Source of the DNA: an uncultured Bacilli bacterium
GTDB taxonomy: Bacteria; Bacillota_I; Bacilli_A; RF39; UBA660
NCBI GenBank assembly: GCA_910587065.1
Contig: CAJUMA010000002.1
Coordinates: 97,121-161,120 of the forward strand
Direction: 5' to 3'
Length of the DNA: 64,000 nucleotides
The translations under genes and the position numbers were made by a program. Positions within the stretch are counted from its first letter, which is position 1, and each line of letters begins with the position of its first letter. The notes below the pieces were generated by a model. It was not told where the DNA came from. It saw only the letters and a program-made list of their open reading frames with translations, and made no database searches. This document shows positions 35,522 through 45,068 of the stretch, in pieces.

Positions 35522-38500
35522 ATGGATGAGAAACTTTTACGATTTTTTAAATTAGTTAATTATAATGATGCTCTTGCTTTTGAGAATGCAACATTAAAAG
35601 ATATGGTTGTAAATACTAAAGAGAATTCGTGGACTTTAAGACTTACTTCCGAAAATATAATAAATATAAATTCAATGATGAACCTGAGAAAATTATGTGC
35701 TGATGGCGTAGAAAAGGTAAGTAAAATTAATATTGAAATATCTTATGACAACTTAAATACAGATGATGTCTTAGAATACTTTATCTATTTTCTAAATAAA
35801 GTAATTGCTCAAAATCCTTCTTTACTTGGTGTTAATACTGATAAAATAAGAATAGATGAAGAAGTTATTATTGTTGAAGTGACTTCTAAAATAGAGGAGA
35901 CTACTTTAAAAAAAGAATGTAAAAAAATAAGCAAAATGTTAGAAGATTTAGGGATTCATGGATTTGAAATATCTTTTGTTATAAATGAAAATGAAGTAGA
36001 AGCTATAAAAAAACAAATTGATAAAGAAAAATCAGAGGTAGTCATTCCTACAAAAATGGAAAATACTGATAAACCTAAGTGGCAAAATCGTAAAAAAGTT
36101 GAATATCAAAGAGAAGGAATTGTTGCTATATCTTCTATTGCTCGTGAAGAAAATAGTGTTAATTTAGAGGCCTATGTATTTGATTCGGAATTTAATGTTT
36201 TAACAAAAAAAGATGGTACTCCTCTATATTTAGTTACACTGAAAATAAGTGATAATTCATCTTCCATACTTGCCAAAACATTTGCCCGTGATGAAGAAGA
36301 ATTTAAAAGGCTCGGAAAAGATTTAAAAAAAGGAAAATGGTTTCACTTTGTTGGACAAGTAAGATATGATGACTACGCTAGCGACTTAGTATTCCAAATG
36401 CGTGATTATGAAGAAATAGGTAATCCCGAAATAAAAAGGTTGGATGAAGAACCTGAAAAAAGAGTAGAACTACATACCCACACGATGATGAGTCAGATGG
36501 ATGGCGTATGCGATGAAATAAAACTTGTTAATCAAGCTATTGCTTGGGGACATGCTGGAATTGGTATAACAGATCATGATTGCTGCCAATCGTTTCCTCA
36601 TGTTTTTGATACAGTAACTAAGTATAATAAGGGAAAGAAAAAAGAATTTGATGCAAAAATTGCTGAAAATGAAAAATCTATAGAGGAGCTTAAAGAAGCA
36701 GGTAAAAGAGAAGGAATTGAAGAATTAGAAAAATACATAGAAGACTTAAAAGAAGAAAAGAAAAATTATAAACCATTTAAGGTTGGGTATGGTGTTGAAC
36801 TGGAGATGTGTGAAAGTTTTTTAAATGTTTGTTTTAATCCGACTGACGAGTCTTTAAGTGGTAATACATTTGTCGTATTCGATACAGAAACTACAGGATT
36901 TAATCCAGGCCTAGGTGACTCGATGATTGAAATTGGTGGCGTAAAGGTAAAAGATGGTGAAGTAATCGATCGTTTCGATGAGCTTATTAATCCTGGGCAT
37001 CATATTGATGAACAAATAACGAGAGTTACAAATATAAGTGATGATGATGTAAAAGATGCTGATAATGAAGAAAATGTTACTAAACGTTTTAAGGAGTGGA
37101 TTGGTTCTCTTCCATTAGTTGCTCATAATGCTAGATTTGATAAAAATATGCTTGATATGGCCTATTACAAATATGATTTAGGGTTACTTGAAAACCCTAT
37201 AATAGATACATTAATGCTTTCAAGAATAATAAATCGTGATCAAAAAAAACATAGTTTAAAAGCTTTAGGAAAACTCTACGGCGTTGATACAGGTGAAGAA
37301 AGCGATGATGAGGATGAAACAAGCGAATTACCGTCAACAGCAGTGAAACTAGATGATGAAACGTCTTCTGAAGTACTAAGCGTTAAAGTTGACGGTGAAG
37401 AACTTCTAAAATTCATTAATGTTGATTATACTGATATAGATATAGCTACCGAAAAAAGAATAAAAAAGACCAAAAAAGAATCGTATTTAAATATGGCCTA
37501 TAAAGCTAGTAAAACAGAAAAAGTGACTTTAGAAGTAGAATTAGCGGATGGTTTTGAATTAGTAGATTTTTCTTCTAATGTTAGTTTACATCCCGCCGAA
37601 AACATCTGTGAAATTAAGTATACAACACCATTTGGTGTAAAAACAATCCAAGTAAGTGTTTATGTTGGACAACACCATGGAGCAGATGTCGACTCAGAAA
37701 ATACAGGCTATATATTTAATAAAATGTTAAAACAAATTGAAGGAATTAAAACTTTAAATGAATTAAATGATTTAGGATTATTAGAAGAAACTGCCATAAG
37801 AAATAATCCCAAATTTTTAGCAAACGTAGGTGAACTATGCACGTATAAAAATTATGTAAGGAAAATAGAAGAAGATGAAGTAGTTGAGGAAGGAACCTTA
37901 TACCCTTTTGAGAAATATGGAAACTTTAACTATGTCTGGAAGTTCCCTTGGTGTAAAGAAAATGTTTTACAAATGTATGAAAACATTCCAGGTAAGACAT
38001 ATAAAGAACATTCAGCAAATATGTATGATAATCTTAAACATGTAACATTTATTGCTAAAGATAGTAAGGGCTTAAAAAACATGTTTAAACTTATAAGCTT
38101 TGCCAATACTAATTTTATTCATCGAAATGCTAAAATACCAAGAAAAATAATTGAAGAATATCGTGAAGGTATCTTAGTTGGATCATCCTGTTTAAATGGT
38201 GAAATTTTCTACCTTGCGGAAACAAGAAACGATGAAGACTTAATTAACGCGATGAAATTTTATGATTATATTGAAGTTCAACCAATTGAAAATTACAAAC
38301 ATTTAGTAAGTGATCACTCAATAAATAATATGGATCATTTAAAAAAGTGCATAAAGAAGATTATTGATTGTGCTAAAAAATGCGGAAAACTTATTATAGC
38401 ATCAGGTGATGTTCATAATATTGATGAAAAGGATAGATTATATCGTGAGATAATTGTTAATCAAAATGTTCCCGGAAAAGGAAGACATCCTTTAGCAAGA

Positions 38501-41275
38501 TATTTATCCCCAAGTTTAAAGAATAATAGCAATAAAGAAAACATTAATAACGCAATAGAGAAGGCTAAAAAGAATGGCGCAGAATTATCACCAATTGATA
38601 TAAAAGTCCTAAAATATATTTATGCCTTAACGAGTGTAGGTGAATTATCTATAACTTCATCTACTATTTCAAGTATTTATTCTATTGACAAGAAAAATAA
38701 TTTAGAAGATGCTATGAAAAAAGATGATAATGAAAAGAAATATATTATTGATTCCTCTTTAAGAAAACTTCAAATAGCAAATATTATTTCAGTAAACTAT
38801 AGTGATGGTACATATTCTTTAATATCAAAGCATGATAAGGGAGATGCTATAGAAGATGGTCATATTCCTAACCAATTCTTTAGAACAACTACAGAAATGC
38901 TTGCCGAATTTGCATGGCTTAAGGATGAGAAGTTAATACGCGAAATAGTTATTGAAAATCCTAATAAAATAATTGATATGTTAGACGAAATAGAAGTAGT
39001 AATTTATCCCGATAAGCCTTTCTCACCAATCATTGAAAATTCCCAAGAAACATGCCGTGATTTAGTATTTGAACGTGCTTGGAGTATGTATGGTAATCCG
39101 CTTCCTAGAAATATAGAGGAACGTATTGCACAAGAATTCTATGGTGATAAAATTACTGATCTTATACTAGAAAAAATAACTCTAGAACATCCAGAACTTA
39201 ATGATGAAGAAAAGGATGAGTTATTACCAAATATAATACATGAAGTTATCATGTCAGGCTATGACGGAGTAGTTAACTTAAAAAAAGAACAAATACTAAG
39301 AAATAACAGTGAATTATCAGATGAAGAAGCTAAAGTAAAAGCTAAAGCTGAATTAACAGGTATTATTGGTGGTGGTTTTGACGTTATTTACTTAATCGCT
39401 CAAAAGCTAGTTAAACATTCCAATGATGATGGTTACTTAGTTGGTTCGCGTGGTTCAGTTGGTTCATCATTTGTCGCAAGTATGATGGGAATTACTGAAT
39501 GTAATGGACTTCCCGCACATTATTACTGTCCAAAATGTCAACACAGTGAATTTAATGATGAAGATGGAGTACCTTACTCCGAAAACTACCCATCAGGTTT
39601 TGACTTGCCTAATAAGAAATGTCCTAAATGTGATACAATTATGATTCACCAAGGAAACGATATGCCATTTGCAACCTTCTTAGGATTTGCTGGAGAAAAA
39701 GTTCCTGATATTGACCTTAATTTCTCGGGAGATAATCAAGCTAGCGCCCATGAATATACTAAGGTATTATTCGGTACAGATAATGTTTATCGTGCTGGTA
39801 CCATTGGTACAGTTGCTGATAAAACAGCCTTTGGATATGTTCAAGGTTTCTTTGAAGAAAGGATTTATAATCGATTAAAAGCGGAAATTAAATCTCTTGG
39901 TCTTGATTTGACAGGAAAAGATGAACTTAAGAAAAAAGGACTTATAAAAAGTACTGTAAGAATTCCCGAAGTGGAAAGACTTGCTGTAGGCTGTACAGGA
40001 GTAAAAAGAACTACAGGCCAACATCCAGGAGGAATCGTTGTAGTTCCAGGGTATAAAGATATTTGGGATTTTACACCATTCCAGTATCCAGCAGATGACC
40101 CAACTGTGCCATGGAGAACAACACACTTTGATTATCATGCAATTGACGCCGACCTTTTAAAACTAGATATACTAGGGCACGATGACCCAACTGTTTTAAG
40201 AATGTTACAAGATTTATCTGGGATTGATGTAACAGAGATTGACTTAGGAGATTTAGATACCATGAAAATATTTACTGGTCCAGAAGTTTTAGGAGTAGAT
40301 AAGTATCGTCTTCGAGGACTTACTGATAAAAATGGTCGAAAATACTGCCCAACTGGAACACTTGGAGTTCCAGAATTTGGTACATCATTTCTTCTTGGAA
40401 TGTTAGAAGAAACTAAGCCAACGACATTTGCCGAACTTATAAAAATATCGGGACTTTCGCATGGAACTGATGTATGGCTAGGAAATGCCAGAGACCTTTG
40501 TACACCAGATGCATCAGGTAATATTCAAGTACCTTTTAAAAATGTTATTGGTTGTCGTGATGACATCATGGTGAATCTAATACAGATGGGACTTCCTCCA
40601 GCAAAAGCCTTCAAAATAATGGAATTTGTTCGTAAAGGAAAACCAAGTAAAGATCCAGAAACTTGGGCTGGATATGCAGAAACTATGCGAGAATATAATG
40701 TTCCAGAATGGTATATAGATTCTTGTCGCAAGATAAAATACATGTTCCCAAAAGCACATGCAACAGCTTATGTAACATCGGCTTTTAGAATAGCTTGGTT
40801 TAAGGTTCATCATCCAATCTGGTATTACTGCGCTTTCCTTTCAATAAGAAAAGATCAATTTGATGTTCCATCAATGATTAGAGGAGAAGATGCTATAAGA
40901 GATAAGATTGATGAAATAGATGCTAAAGGCAATCAAGCAAGTAATAAAGAAGTTGATACAAGAGAAACTTTGTTACTTTGCCTTGAGATGGCTGCAAGAG
41001 GATTCTATTTTGTCAACATTGACATTGAGAAAAGTGATGCGAAAAAGTTTGTTATTACAGAAGACGGTAAAGGACTTATTATTCCATTTACCGCACTTGA
41101 TGGGCTAGGAGAAAATGTTGCCGATGCCATTGTTAAAGCAAGAAAAGAGGCTCCATTTATTTCACAAGAAGACTTACAAAAAAGAGGTAAATGTCCATCA
41201 TCTGCTATTGAAAAATTAAAAGTTCTAGGATGCTTAGATAATTTAAGTGAATCTAATCAATTGTCATTATTTTAA
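35522..41275 (+). CDS. polC: DNA polymerase III alpha subunit, Gram-positive type, unusually long
   Basis: PolC replicates the chromosome and carries its own 3'-5' exonuclease. Order seen: N-terminal domain, OB fold (about 200-310), PHP domain (HTHTMMSQMDG at about 317), exonuclease inserted in PHP (FDTETTG at about 453, VAHNARFD at about 534, HHGADVD at about 717), rest of PHP, palm and fingers with GSRGSVGSSFVASM, a zinc-binding cysteine set (CPKCQ, CPKCD), DIDLNFSGD and the C-terminal helix-hairpin region. All catalytic motifs are intact. At 1918 residues it is about 450 longer than usual PolC. Extra segments: a coiled coil (about 366-418), a beta-rich block within the exonuclease (about 590-715), a longer PHP stretch (about 754-833) and a winged-helix-like block (about 992-1111). 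ATG 35522 follows AAGGATG. Confidence 0.95.
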   Translation: MDEKLLRFFKLVNYNDALAFENATLKDMVVNTKENSWTLRLTSENIININSMMNLRKLCADGVEKVSKINIEISYDNLNTDDVLEYFIYFLNKVIAQNPSLLGVNTDKIRIDEEVIIVEVTSKIEETTLKKECKKISKMLEDLGIHGFEISFVINENEVEAIKKQIDKEKSEVVIPTKMENTDKPKWQNRKKVEYQREGIVAISSIAREENSVNLEAYVFDSEFNVLTKKDGTPLYLVTLKISDNSSSILAKTFARDEEEFKRLGKDLKKGKWFHFVGQVRYDDYASDLVFQMRDYEEIGNPEIKRLDEEPEKRVELHTHTMMSQMDGVCDEIKLVNQAIAWGHAGIGITDHDCCQSFPHVFDTVTKYNKGKKKEFDAKIAENEKSIEELKEAGKREGIEELEKYIEDLKEEKKNYKPFKVGYGVELEMCESFLNVCFNPTDESLSGNTFVVFDTETTGFNPGLGDSMIEIGGVKVKDGEVIDRFDELINPGHHIDEQITRVTNISDDDVKDADNEENVTKRFKEWIGSLPLVAHNARFDKNMLDMAYYKYDLGLLENPIIDTLMLSRIINRDQKKHSLKALGKLYGVDTGEESDDEDETSELPSTAVKLDDETSSEVLSVKVDGEELLKFINVDYTDIDIATEKRIKKTKKESYLNMAYKASKTEKVTLEVELADGFELVDFSSNVSLHPAENICEIKYTTPFGVKTIQVSVYVGQHHGADVDSENTGYIFNKMLKQIEGIKTLNELNDLGLLEETAIRNNPKFLANVGELCTYKNYVRKIEEDEVVEEGTLYPFEKYGNFNYVWKFPWCKENVLQMYENIPGKTYKEHSANMYDNLKHVTFIAKDSKGLKNMFKLISFANTNFIHRNAKIPRKIIEEYREGILVGSSCLNGEIFYLAETRNDEDLINAMKFYDYIEVQPIENYKHLVSDHSINNMDHLKKCIKKIIDCAKKCGKLIIASGDVHNIDEKDRLYREIIVNQNVPGKGRHPLARYLSPSLKNNSNKENINNAIEKAKKNGAELSPIDIKVLKYIYALTSVGELSITSSTISSIYSIDKKNNLEDAMKKDDNEKKYIIDSSLRKLQIANIISVNYSDGTYSLISKHDKGDAIEDGHIPNQFFRTTTEMLAEFAWLKDEKLIREIVIENPNKIIDMLDEIEVVIYPDKPFSPIIENSQETCRDLVFERAWSMYGNPLPRNIEERIAQEFYGDKITDLILEKITLEHPELNDEEKDELLPNIIHEVIMSGYDGVVNLKKEQILRNNSELSDEEAKVKAKAELTGIIGGGFDVIYLIAQKLVKHSNDDGYLVGSRGSVGSSFVASMMGITECNGLPAHYYCPKCQHSEFNDEDGVPYSENYPSGFDLPNKKCPKCDTIMIHQGNDMPFATFLGFAGEKVPDIDLNFSGDNQASAHEYTKVLFGTDNVYRAGTIGTVADKTAFGYVQGFFEERIYNRLKAEIKSLGLDLTGKDELKKKGLIKSTVRIPEVERLAVGCTGVKRTTGQHPGGIVVVPGYKDIWDFTPFQYPADDPTVPWRTTHFDYHAIDADLLKLDILGHDDPTVLRMLQDLSGIDVTEIDLGDLDTMKIFTGPEVLGVDKYRLRGLTDKNGRKYCPTGTLGVPEFGTSFLLGMLEETKPTTFAELIKISGLSHGTDVWLGNARDLCTPDASGNIQVPFKNVIGCRDDIMVNLIQMGLPPAKAFKIMEFVRKGKPSKDPETWAGYAETMREYNVPEWYIDSCRKIKYMFPKAHATAYVTSAFRIAWFKVHHPIWYYCAFLSIRKDQFDVPSMIRGEDAIRDKIDEIDAKGNQASNKEVDTRETLLLCLEMAARGFYFVNIDIEKSDAKKFVITEDGKGLIIPFTALDGLGENVADAIVKARKEAPFISQEDLQKRGKCPSSAIEKLKVLGCLDNLSESNQLSLF

Positions 41276-41301
41276 ATACTTCAATTTGAAGTATTTTTTT
41301 G
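41274..41301 (+). terminator. Terminator after polC
   Basis: AATACTTCA and its complement TGAAGTATT form a nine-bp stem with a short loop, followed by eight T. It starts at the stop codon. Confidence 0.88.
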
Positions 41302-41359
41302 TTATAAATTTATTTTTATATTTTTTTCTCTTCTTGTTAATACTAATAATGGTGATATA

Positions 41360-42787
41360 ATGCAAAACAAAAGTATATGGTGTGATTACTATGATGATAT
41401 AACATATGATTCTTTAAATACAGATTTAGATCTTGATATCGCAATAATAGGAGGTGGAATAACAGGTTTATCAGTTGGTTATTTTCTTTTAAACTCATAT
41501 TATAAAGTTGGACTATTTGAAAAAGAAAAAATAGGTTCTGGAACAACTTCTAAGACAACCGGGAAAATAACTTATATGCAGGAAAATATTTTAAGTAAAA
41601 TAAAGAAAACTAGAAATATTTCTACCGCCAAAAAATATTATGATTCCCAAAAGTATGCGATAGATTTATTAATAAATATTATAAACAAAAATGAAATTAA
41701 GTGTGATATTTTAAAGACTAATGGTTATTTTTTTACAACAAATAAAAAAGATATTAAAAAAATAAAAGAAGAAGAGAAATTACTCTTAGATTTTAATGAA
41801 AAAATAAGGAGAGTGAATAAACTTCCCGATGGATTAAAAATTTATTATGGAATAAGTGGCGAAAATTCTTATCAATTTAATCCCATTAAGTATGTAAATA
41901 AACTAAAAACTTTAATAGATTCTAAAATAGAAATATATGAAAATAGCAAAGTGACCACAATAGAACACGATAAAGAAAAATTCATTTTAACAATTAATAA
42001 TAAAAGAGTAACTGCTAAATACTTAGTTGTGGCATCACATTATCCATTCTTTTTATTTCCATATCTTATGCCTCTTAAATGCTCTTTAGAAAAATCTTTT
42101 ATAGGGTGTTATCTAGATAAAAGTAAACTTAACTTTAATGCAATAAGTACTAAAAATCCATTACTTTCTCTTCGCTATGTTGAAGGGAATAAAAAACGAT
42201 ATAAATTGATACTTACAAACTCTTGTAATTTAAATTTTTGTCAAAATGATTTAAATAATTTTCAAGTTCTACTTAATTATAAACCTAAATATCTTTGGTC
42301 TAATATTGATATTATTACAAAAGATTATATGCCTTATATTGGTGAAATTGAAAAAAATATGTTTATTGCTACAGGATATAATACTTGGGGAATGGCTAAT
42401 AGCACACTTGCAGGAAAGATAATAAGTGATTTAATTTTAAAGCACGATAATGAATTTGCTACTCTTTTTTCGCCAAAAAGAGTAAATTTTAAAACTATTA
42501 TTAAATATCCCTTATATATGATCACAAATGCGTATGCTTATTTAAATTCTAAAATAATAAAGAAAAATAACATAATTTACAAGAATATTGAAGGAGTTAA
42601 CGTTGCTATTTATAAAGATGAAGAGGGGATTAAGCATATTGTAAAAAATAAGTGTCCTCATTTAGGTTGCAGTTTATTATTTAACGAAGTAGAGAAAACT
42701 TGGGATTGCCCTTGTCATGCTTCACGATTTGATATAGATGGGCATGTTTTAATGGGACCTAGTAACTATGATATAAGTTTTAAATAA
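41360..42787 (+). CDS. FAD-dependent oxidoreductase with C-terminal Rieske domain
   Basis: The 475-residue protein has an N-terminal dinucleotide fold (IAIIGGGITGLSVGYFLL), a DAO-type oxidoreductase core (GSGTTSKTTGK; TGYNTWGMANSTLAGKI), and a C-terminal Rieske [2Fe-2S] domain with KCPHLGC and CPCHASRF ligands. The combination matches YhfW-type proteins of Bacillus, whose substrate is unknown. It is preceded by GGTGATATA and stands in its own transcription unit, convergent with the mini-protein gene downstream. Confidence 0.88.
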   Translation: MQNKSIWCDYYDDITYDSLNTDLDLDIAIIGGGITGLSVGYFLLNSYYKVGLFEKEKIGSGTTSKTTGKITYMQENILSKIKKTRNISTAKKYYDSQKYAIDLLINIINKNEIKCDILKTNGYFFTTNKKDIKKIKEEEKLLLDFNEKIRRVNKLPDGLKIYYGISGENSYQFNPIKYVNKLKTLIDSKIEIYENSKVTTIEHDKEKFILTINNKRVTAKYLVVASHYPFFLFPYLMPLKCSLEKSFIGCYLDKSKLNFNAISTKNPLLSLRYVEGNKKRYKLILTNSCNLNFCQNDLNNFQVLLNYKPKYLWSNIDIITKDYMPYIGEIEKNMFIATGYNTWGMANSTLAGKIISDLILKHDNEFATLFSPKRVNFKTIIKYPLYMITNAYAYLNSKIIKKNNIIYKNIEGVNVAIYKDEEGIKHIVKNKCPHLGCSLLFNEVEKTWDCPCHASRFDIDGHVLMGPSNYDISFK

Positions 42788-42818
42788 AAAATATCACTTC
42801 AAATATGAAGTGATATTT
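42788..42818. terminator. Bidirectional terminator
   Basis: AATATCACTTC pairs with GAAGTGATATT around a six-base loop. A- and T-rich flanks on both sides suit the two convergent genes. Confidence 0.85.
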
Positions 42819-42821
42819 TCA

Positions 42822-43001
42822 TTAATCATTATTGTAACCAGTCCATCCGGCACCAATTATGATGACAAGAAGAATAAATAGAACAATCCATAATGCTGCT
42901 CCCCAAGAATATCCACCAGTTGTATATCCAGCATATCCTGGAGTAGAGCAACAAGGATTAGTATTCATTCCATAGCTGCCATTATATCCGTAATAGTACA
43001 T
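42822..43001 (-). CDS. YjcZ-like tiny membrane protein (59 residues)
   Basis: A minus-strand frame starts at 43001 with a perfect AGGAGG seven bases upstream. The product is tyrosine- and glycine-rich at the N-terminus (MYYYGYNGSYG), has two adjacent cysteines, and ends in one membrane helix (WIVLFILLVIIIGAGW). This is the pattern of the YjcZ/sporulation-associated mini-protein family. Such proteins are made in spore-formers; here no other sporulation gene is visible in the window, so its role is open. Confidence 0.8.
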   Translation of the reverse strand: MYYYGYNGSYGMNTNPCCSTPGYAGYTTGGYSWGAALWIVLFILLVIIIGAGWTGYNND

Positions 43002-43128
43002 TCATATACCTCCTTTATCTAATATATTCTATTAATCATCACTAGTTTTTGACATTATTTTTTTTACTATTTTAAAAAATAATATTAATTATAGAATAAA
43101 AAGTGTTTGTTAGGAAACAAATGTATGC

Positions 43129-43134
43129 TATAAT
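43129..43134 (+). promoter_or_regulatory. -10 box of the ruvA operon
   Basis: TATAAT lies 20 bases before the chosen ruvA ATG. It rules out the longer upstream frame as the real start, because that start would precede the promoter. Confidence 0.6.
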
Positions 43135-43153
43135 GGTCTTAGGATGTGATGCT

Positions 43154-43705
43154 ATGTATAATTACATTATTGGAATTATTACACAAATAAATATAAATTC
43201 AATCGTTATTGATAATCAAGGAATAGGATATAACGTATTTGTAGCAAACCCCTATGCTTTTAAAGAAGAAACGGAGTATAAAGTATATGTCTATACTCAT
43301 CAAACAGAAAGCGAAACTTCATTGTATGGTTTTAAATCGTTAGAAGAAAAAGAATTGTTTTTGCGTCTTATTGGTGTTAAAGGATTAGGACCAAAGGTTG
43401 CTATGCCAATGTTTGCAACAGGAAGTGTCTCAGGTATAGTTGATGCAATTGATCGAGAAAATATTATTTATCTAACAAAGTTTCCTAAAGTAGGAGATAA
43501 ATTAGCAAGACAAATTATACTTGATTTAAAAGGAAAACTAGCAAATAGTACTAAGGATACCCAAGCGTCAGGAGAATTAGTAGAAGCCCTTGAAAGCTTA
43601 GGTTATAAAAAGCCAGATATAAAGAAAGTTTTACCAAATATAAATCAGAATGATGAAATTGAAATTCAAATAAAAGAAGCACTTAAACTCTTATTAAGAG
43701 GGTAA
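43154..43705 (+). CDS. ruvA: Holliday junction branch migration protein RuvA
   Basis: The 183-residue RuvA has the N-terminal OB fold (YIIGIITQIN, VYVYTHQTESETSLYGF), helix-hairpin-helix motifs (LIGVKGLGPKVAM, KFPKVGDKLARQIILDLKGKL) and the C-terminal RuvB-binding three-helix domain (ALESLGYKKPDIKKVL). It holds four-way junctions for RuvB. ATG 43154 is used because AGGATGTGAT precedes it and the promoter lies between it and any earlier start. Confidence 0.95.
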   Translation: MYNYIIGIITQININSIVIDNQGIGYNVFVANPYAFKEETEYKVYVYTHQTESETSLYGFKSLEEKELFLRLIGVKGLGPKVAMPMFATGSVSGIVDAIDRENIIYLTKFPKVGDKLARQIILDLKGKLANSTKDTQASGELVEALESLGYKKPDIKKVLPNINQNDEIEIQIKEALKLLLRG

Positions 43706-43706
43706 G

Positions 43707-44046
43707 ATGCGAATCGGAATGCGAAAAAAAGGGCATAAGATAATAATTTTATCATCACGAGAAAGTTATTATAATGCCACAAAAGCTTATATAGATACGT
43801 CTATTTTGTTAAAATGTTTTACCATTTTATAAGATAGTTTCAAATCTATATAAAAAATTTGCGGCTCGTTTTGAAAATAAAATAGATTTATTTATAAATG
43901 ATAACATTGATATATATAAAAGTGTTAATTAATGTCGATATTAAAGTAGTAAATATGAAACATAAAAATAATCATGATTTTGATATCCAATTTGAAAGAG
44001 TTTCAGATTGGAAAGAAATTGTGAATATACTTGAGGAGATGAAATA
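43707..44046 (+). pseudogene. Decayed HAD-family nucleotidase between ruvA and ruvB
   Basis: Three frames must be joined to read a HAD-like protein. One gives GHKIIILSSRESYYN, the next ENKIDLFINDNIDIYKSVN, and the last FDIQFERVSDWKEIVNILEEMK. This matches the C-terminal half of small 5'-nucleotidase-type phosphatases, which have a CD- or FIDDN-like motif and end in an RVxxWxEI helix. Stops and frameshifts show it is broken. Its last codons supply the GAGGAG ribosome-binding site of ruvB and overlap the ruvB start, which may explain why this piece is retained. Confidence 0.7.
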
Positions 44047-45048
44047 ATGGATAGAATTATAACTGGTGAAATTCTTGATGAAGATATAACAGATGATAAT
44101 ATTCGTCCCCAATCTTTAAACGAATACGTTGGGCAAAAAGAGGTTAAAGAGAATTTAAGAGTATTTATTGAAGCTGCCAAAATGCGAAATGAGCCTCTTG
44201 ACCATGTTTTATTATATGGGCCTCCAGGACTAGGTAAAACAACGCTTGCTCATATTATAGCAAATGAGTTAGGAGCAAATATTAAAACTTCATCAGGACC
44301 AGCCATTGAAAAAAGTGGGGACTTAGCAGCAGTCCTTTCAACTCTTGAGACAGGTGATGTCCTTTTTATTGATGAAATACATCGTATGCCAAAATTTATT
44401 GAGGAAATTCTTTATCCTGCTATGGAAGATTTTGAATTAGACATTGTTGTTGGAACAGATTCATCATCAAGGAGTATAAAAATAGATTTACCTCCATTTA
44501 CATTAGTCGGAGCTACAACTAGGGCAGGAAATATATCGGCACCTCTTCGTGATAGATTTGGAATTATAAATAAATTAAATTATTATACTGAAGAAGAATT
44601 AATGGGAATTATTAAAAGAACAAGTAAGGTTTTAGGCATGGAGATTACTGATGGAGCTGCTAAAGAACTTGCTCGAAGAAGTAGAAAAACGCCACGTATT
44701 GCCAATCGCCTATTTAAAAGAGTTAGAGATTTTGCTGCTGTTATTGGTGATGGAATTATAGATGAAGAAATAACAAAAAAAGCTCTTGATAGACTTCATG
44801 TTGATAAATACGGGCTTGATCAAATTGACATTGAATATCTAACAAATTTAATCACGAAATTTAATGGTGGACCTGTTGGTGTCGAAACAATAGCTTCCTC
44901 AATTGGTGAAGAAGTCTCAACTTGTGAAGATATAGTAGAACCTTATCTAATGCAAGAAGGTTTTATTAAGCGAACTCAAAGGGGACGTGTAGCAACTGAT
45001 AAAGCTTATGAACATTTAAAAATAACTAGTCAAGATACATTATTTTAA
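44047..45048 (+). CDS. ruvB: Holliday junction DNA helicase RuvB
   Basis: The 333-residue AAA+ motor has PQSLNEYVGQ at the start, Walker A GPPGLGKTTLA, Walker B LFIDEIHRM, sensor 1 VGATTRAG, arginine finger APLRDRFG, and the winged-helix C-terminus (GGPVGVETIASSIGEE, GFIKRTQRGR). It drives branch migration with RuvA. Length is normal. Confidence 0.97.
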   Translation: MDRIITGEILDEDITDDNIRPQSLNEYVGQKEVKENLRVFIEAAKMRNEPLDHVLLYGPPGLGKTTLAHIIANELGANIKTSSGPAIEKSGDLAAVLSTLETGDVLFIDEIHRMPKFIEEILYPAMEDFELDIVVGTDSSSRSIKIDLPPFTLVGATTRAGNISAPLRDRFGIINKLNYYTEEELMGIIKRTSKVLGMEITDGAAKELARRSRKTPRIANRLFKRVRDFAAVIGDGIIDEEITKKALDRLHVDKYGLDQIDIEYLTNLITKFNGGPVGVETIASSIGEEVSTCEDIVEPYLMQEGFIKRTQRGRVATDKAYEHLKITSQDTLF

Positions 45049-45068
45049 AGAATAAAAGGAGTGTTTTA

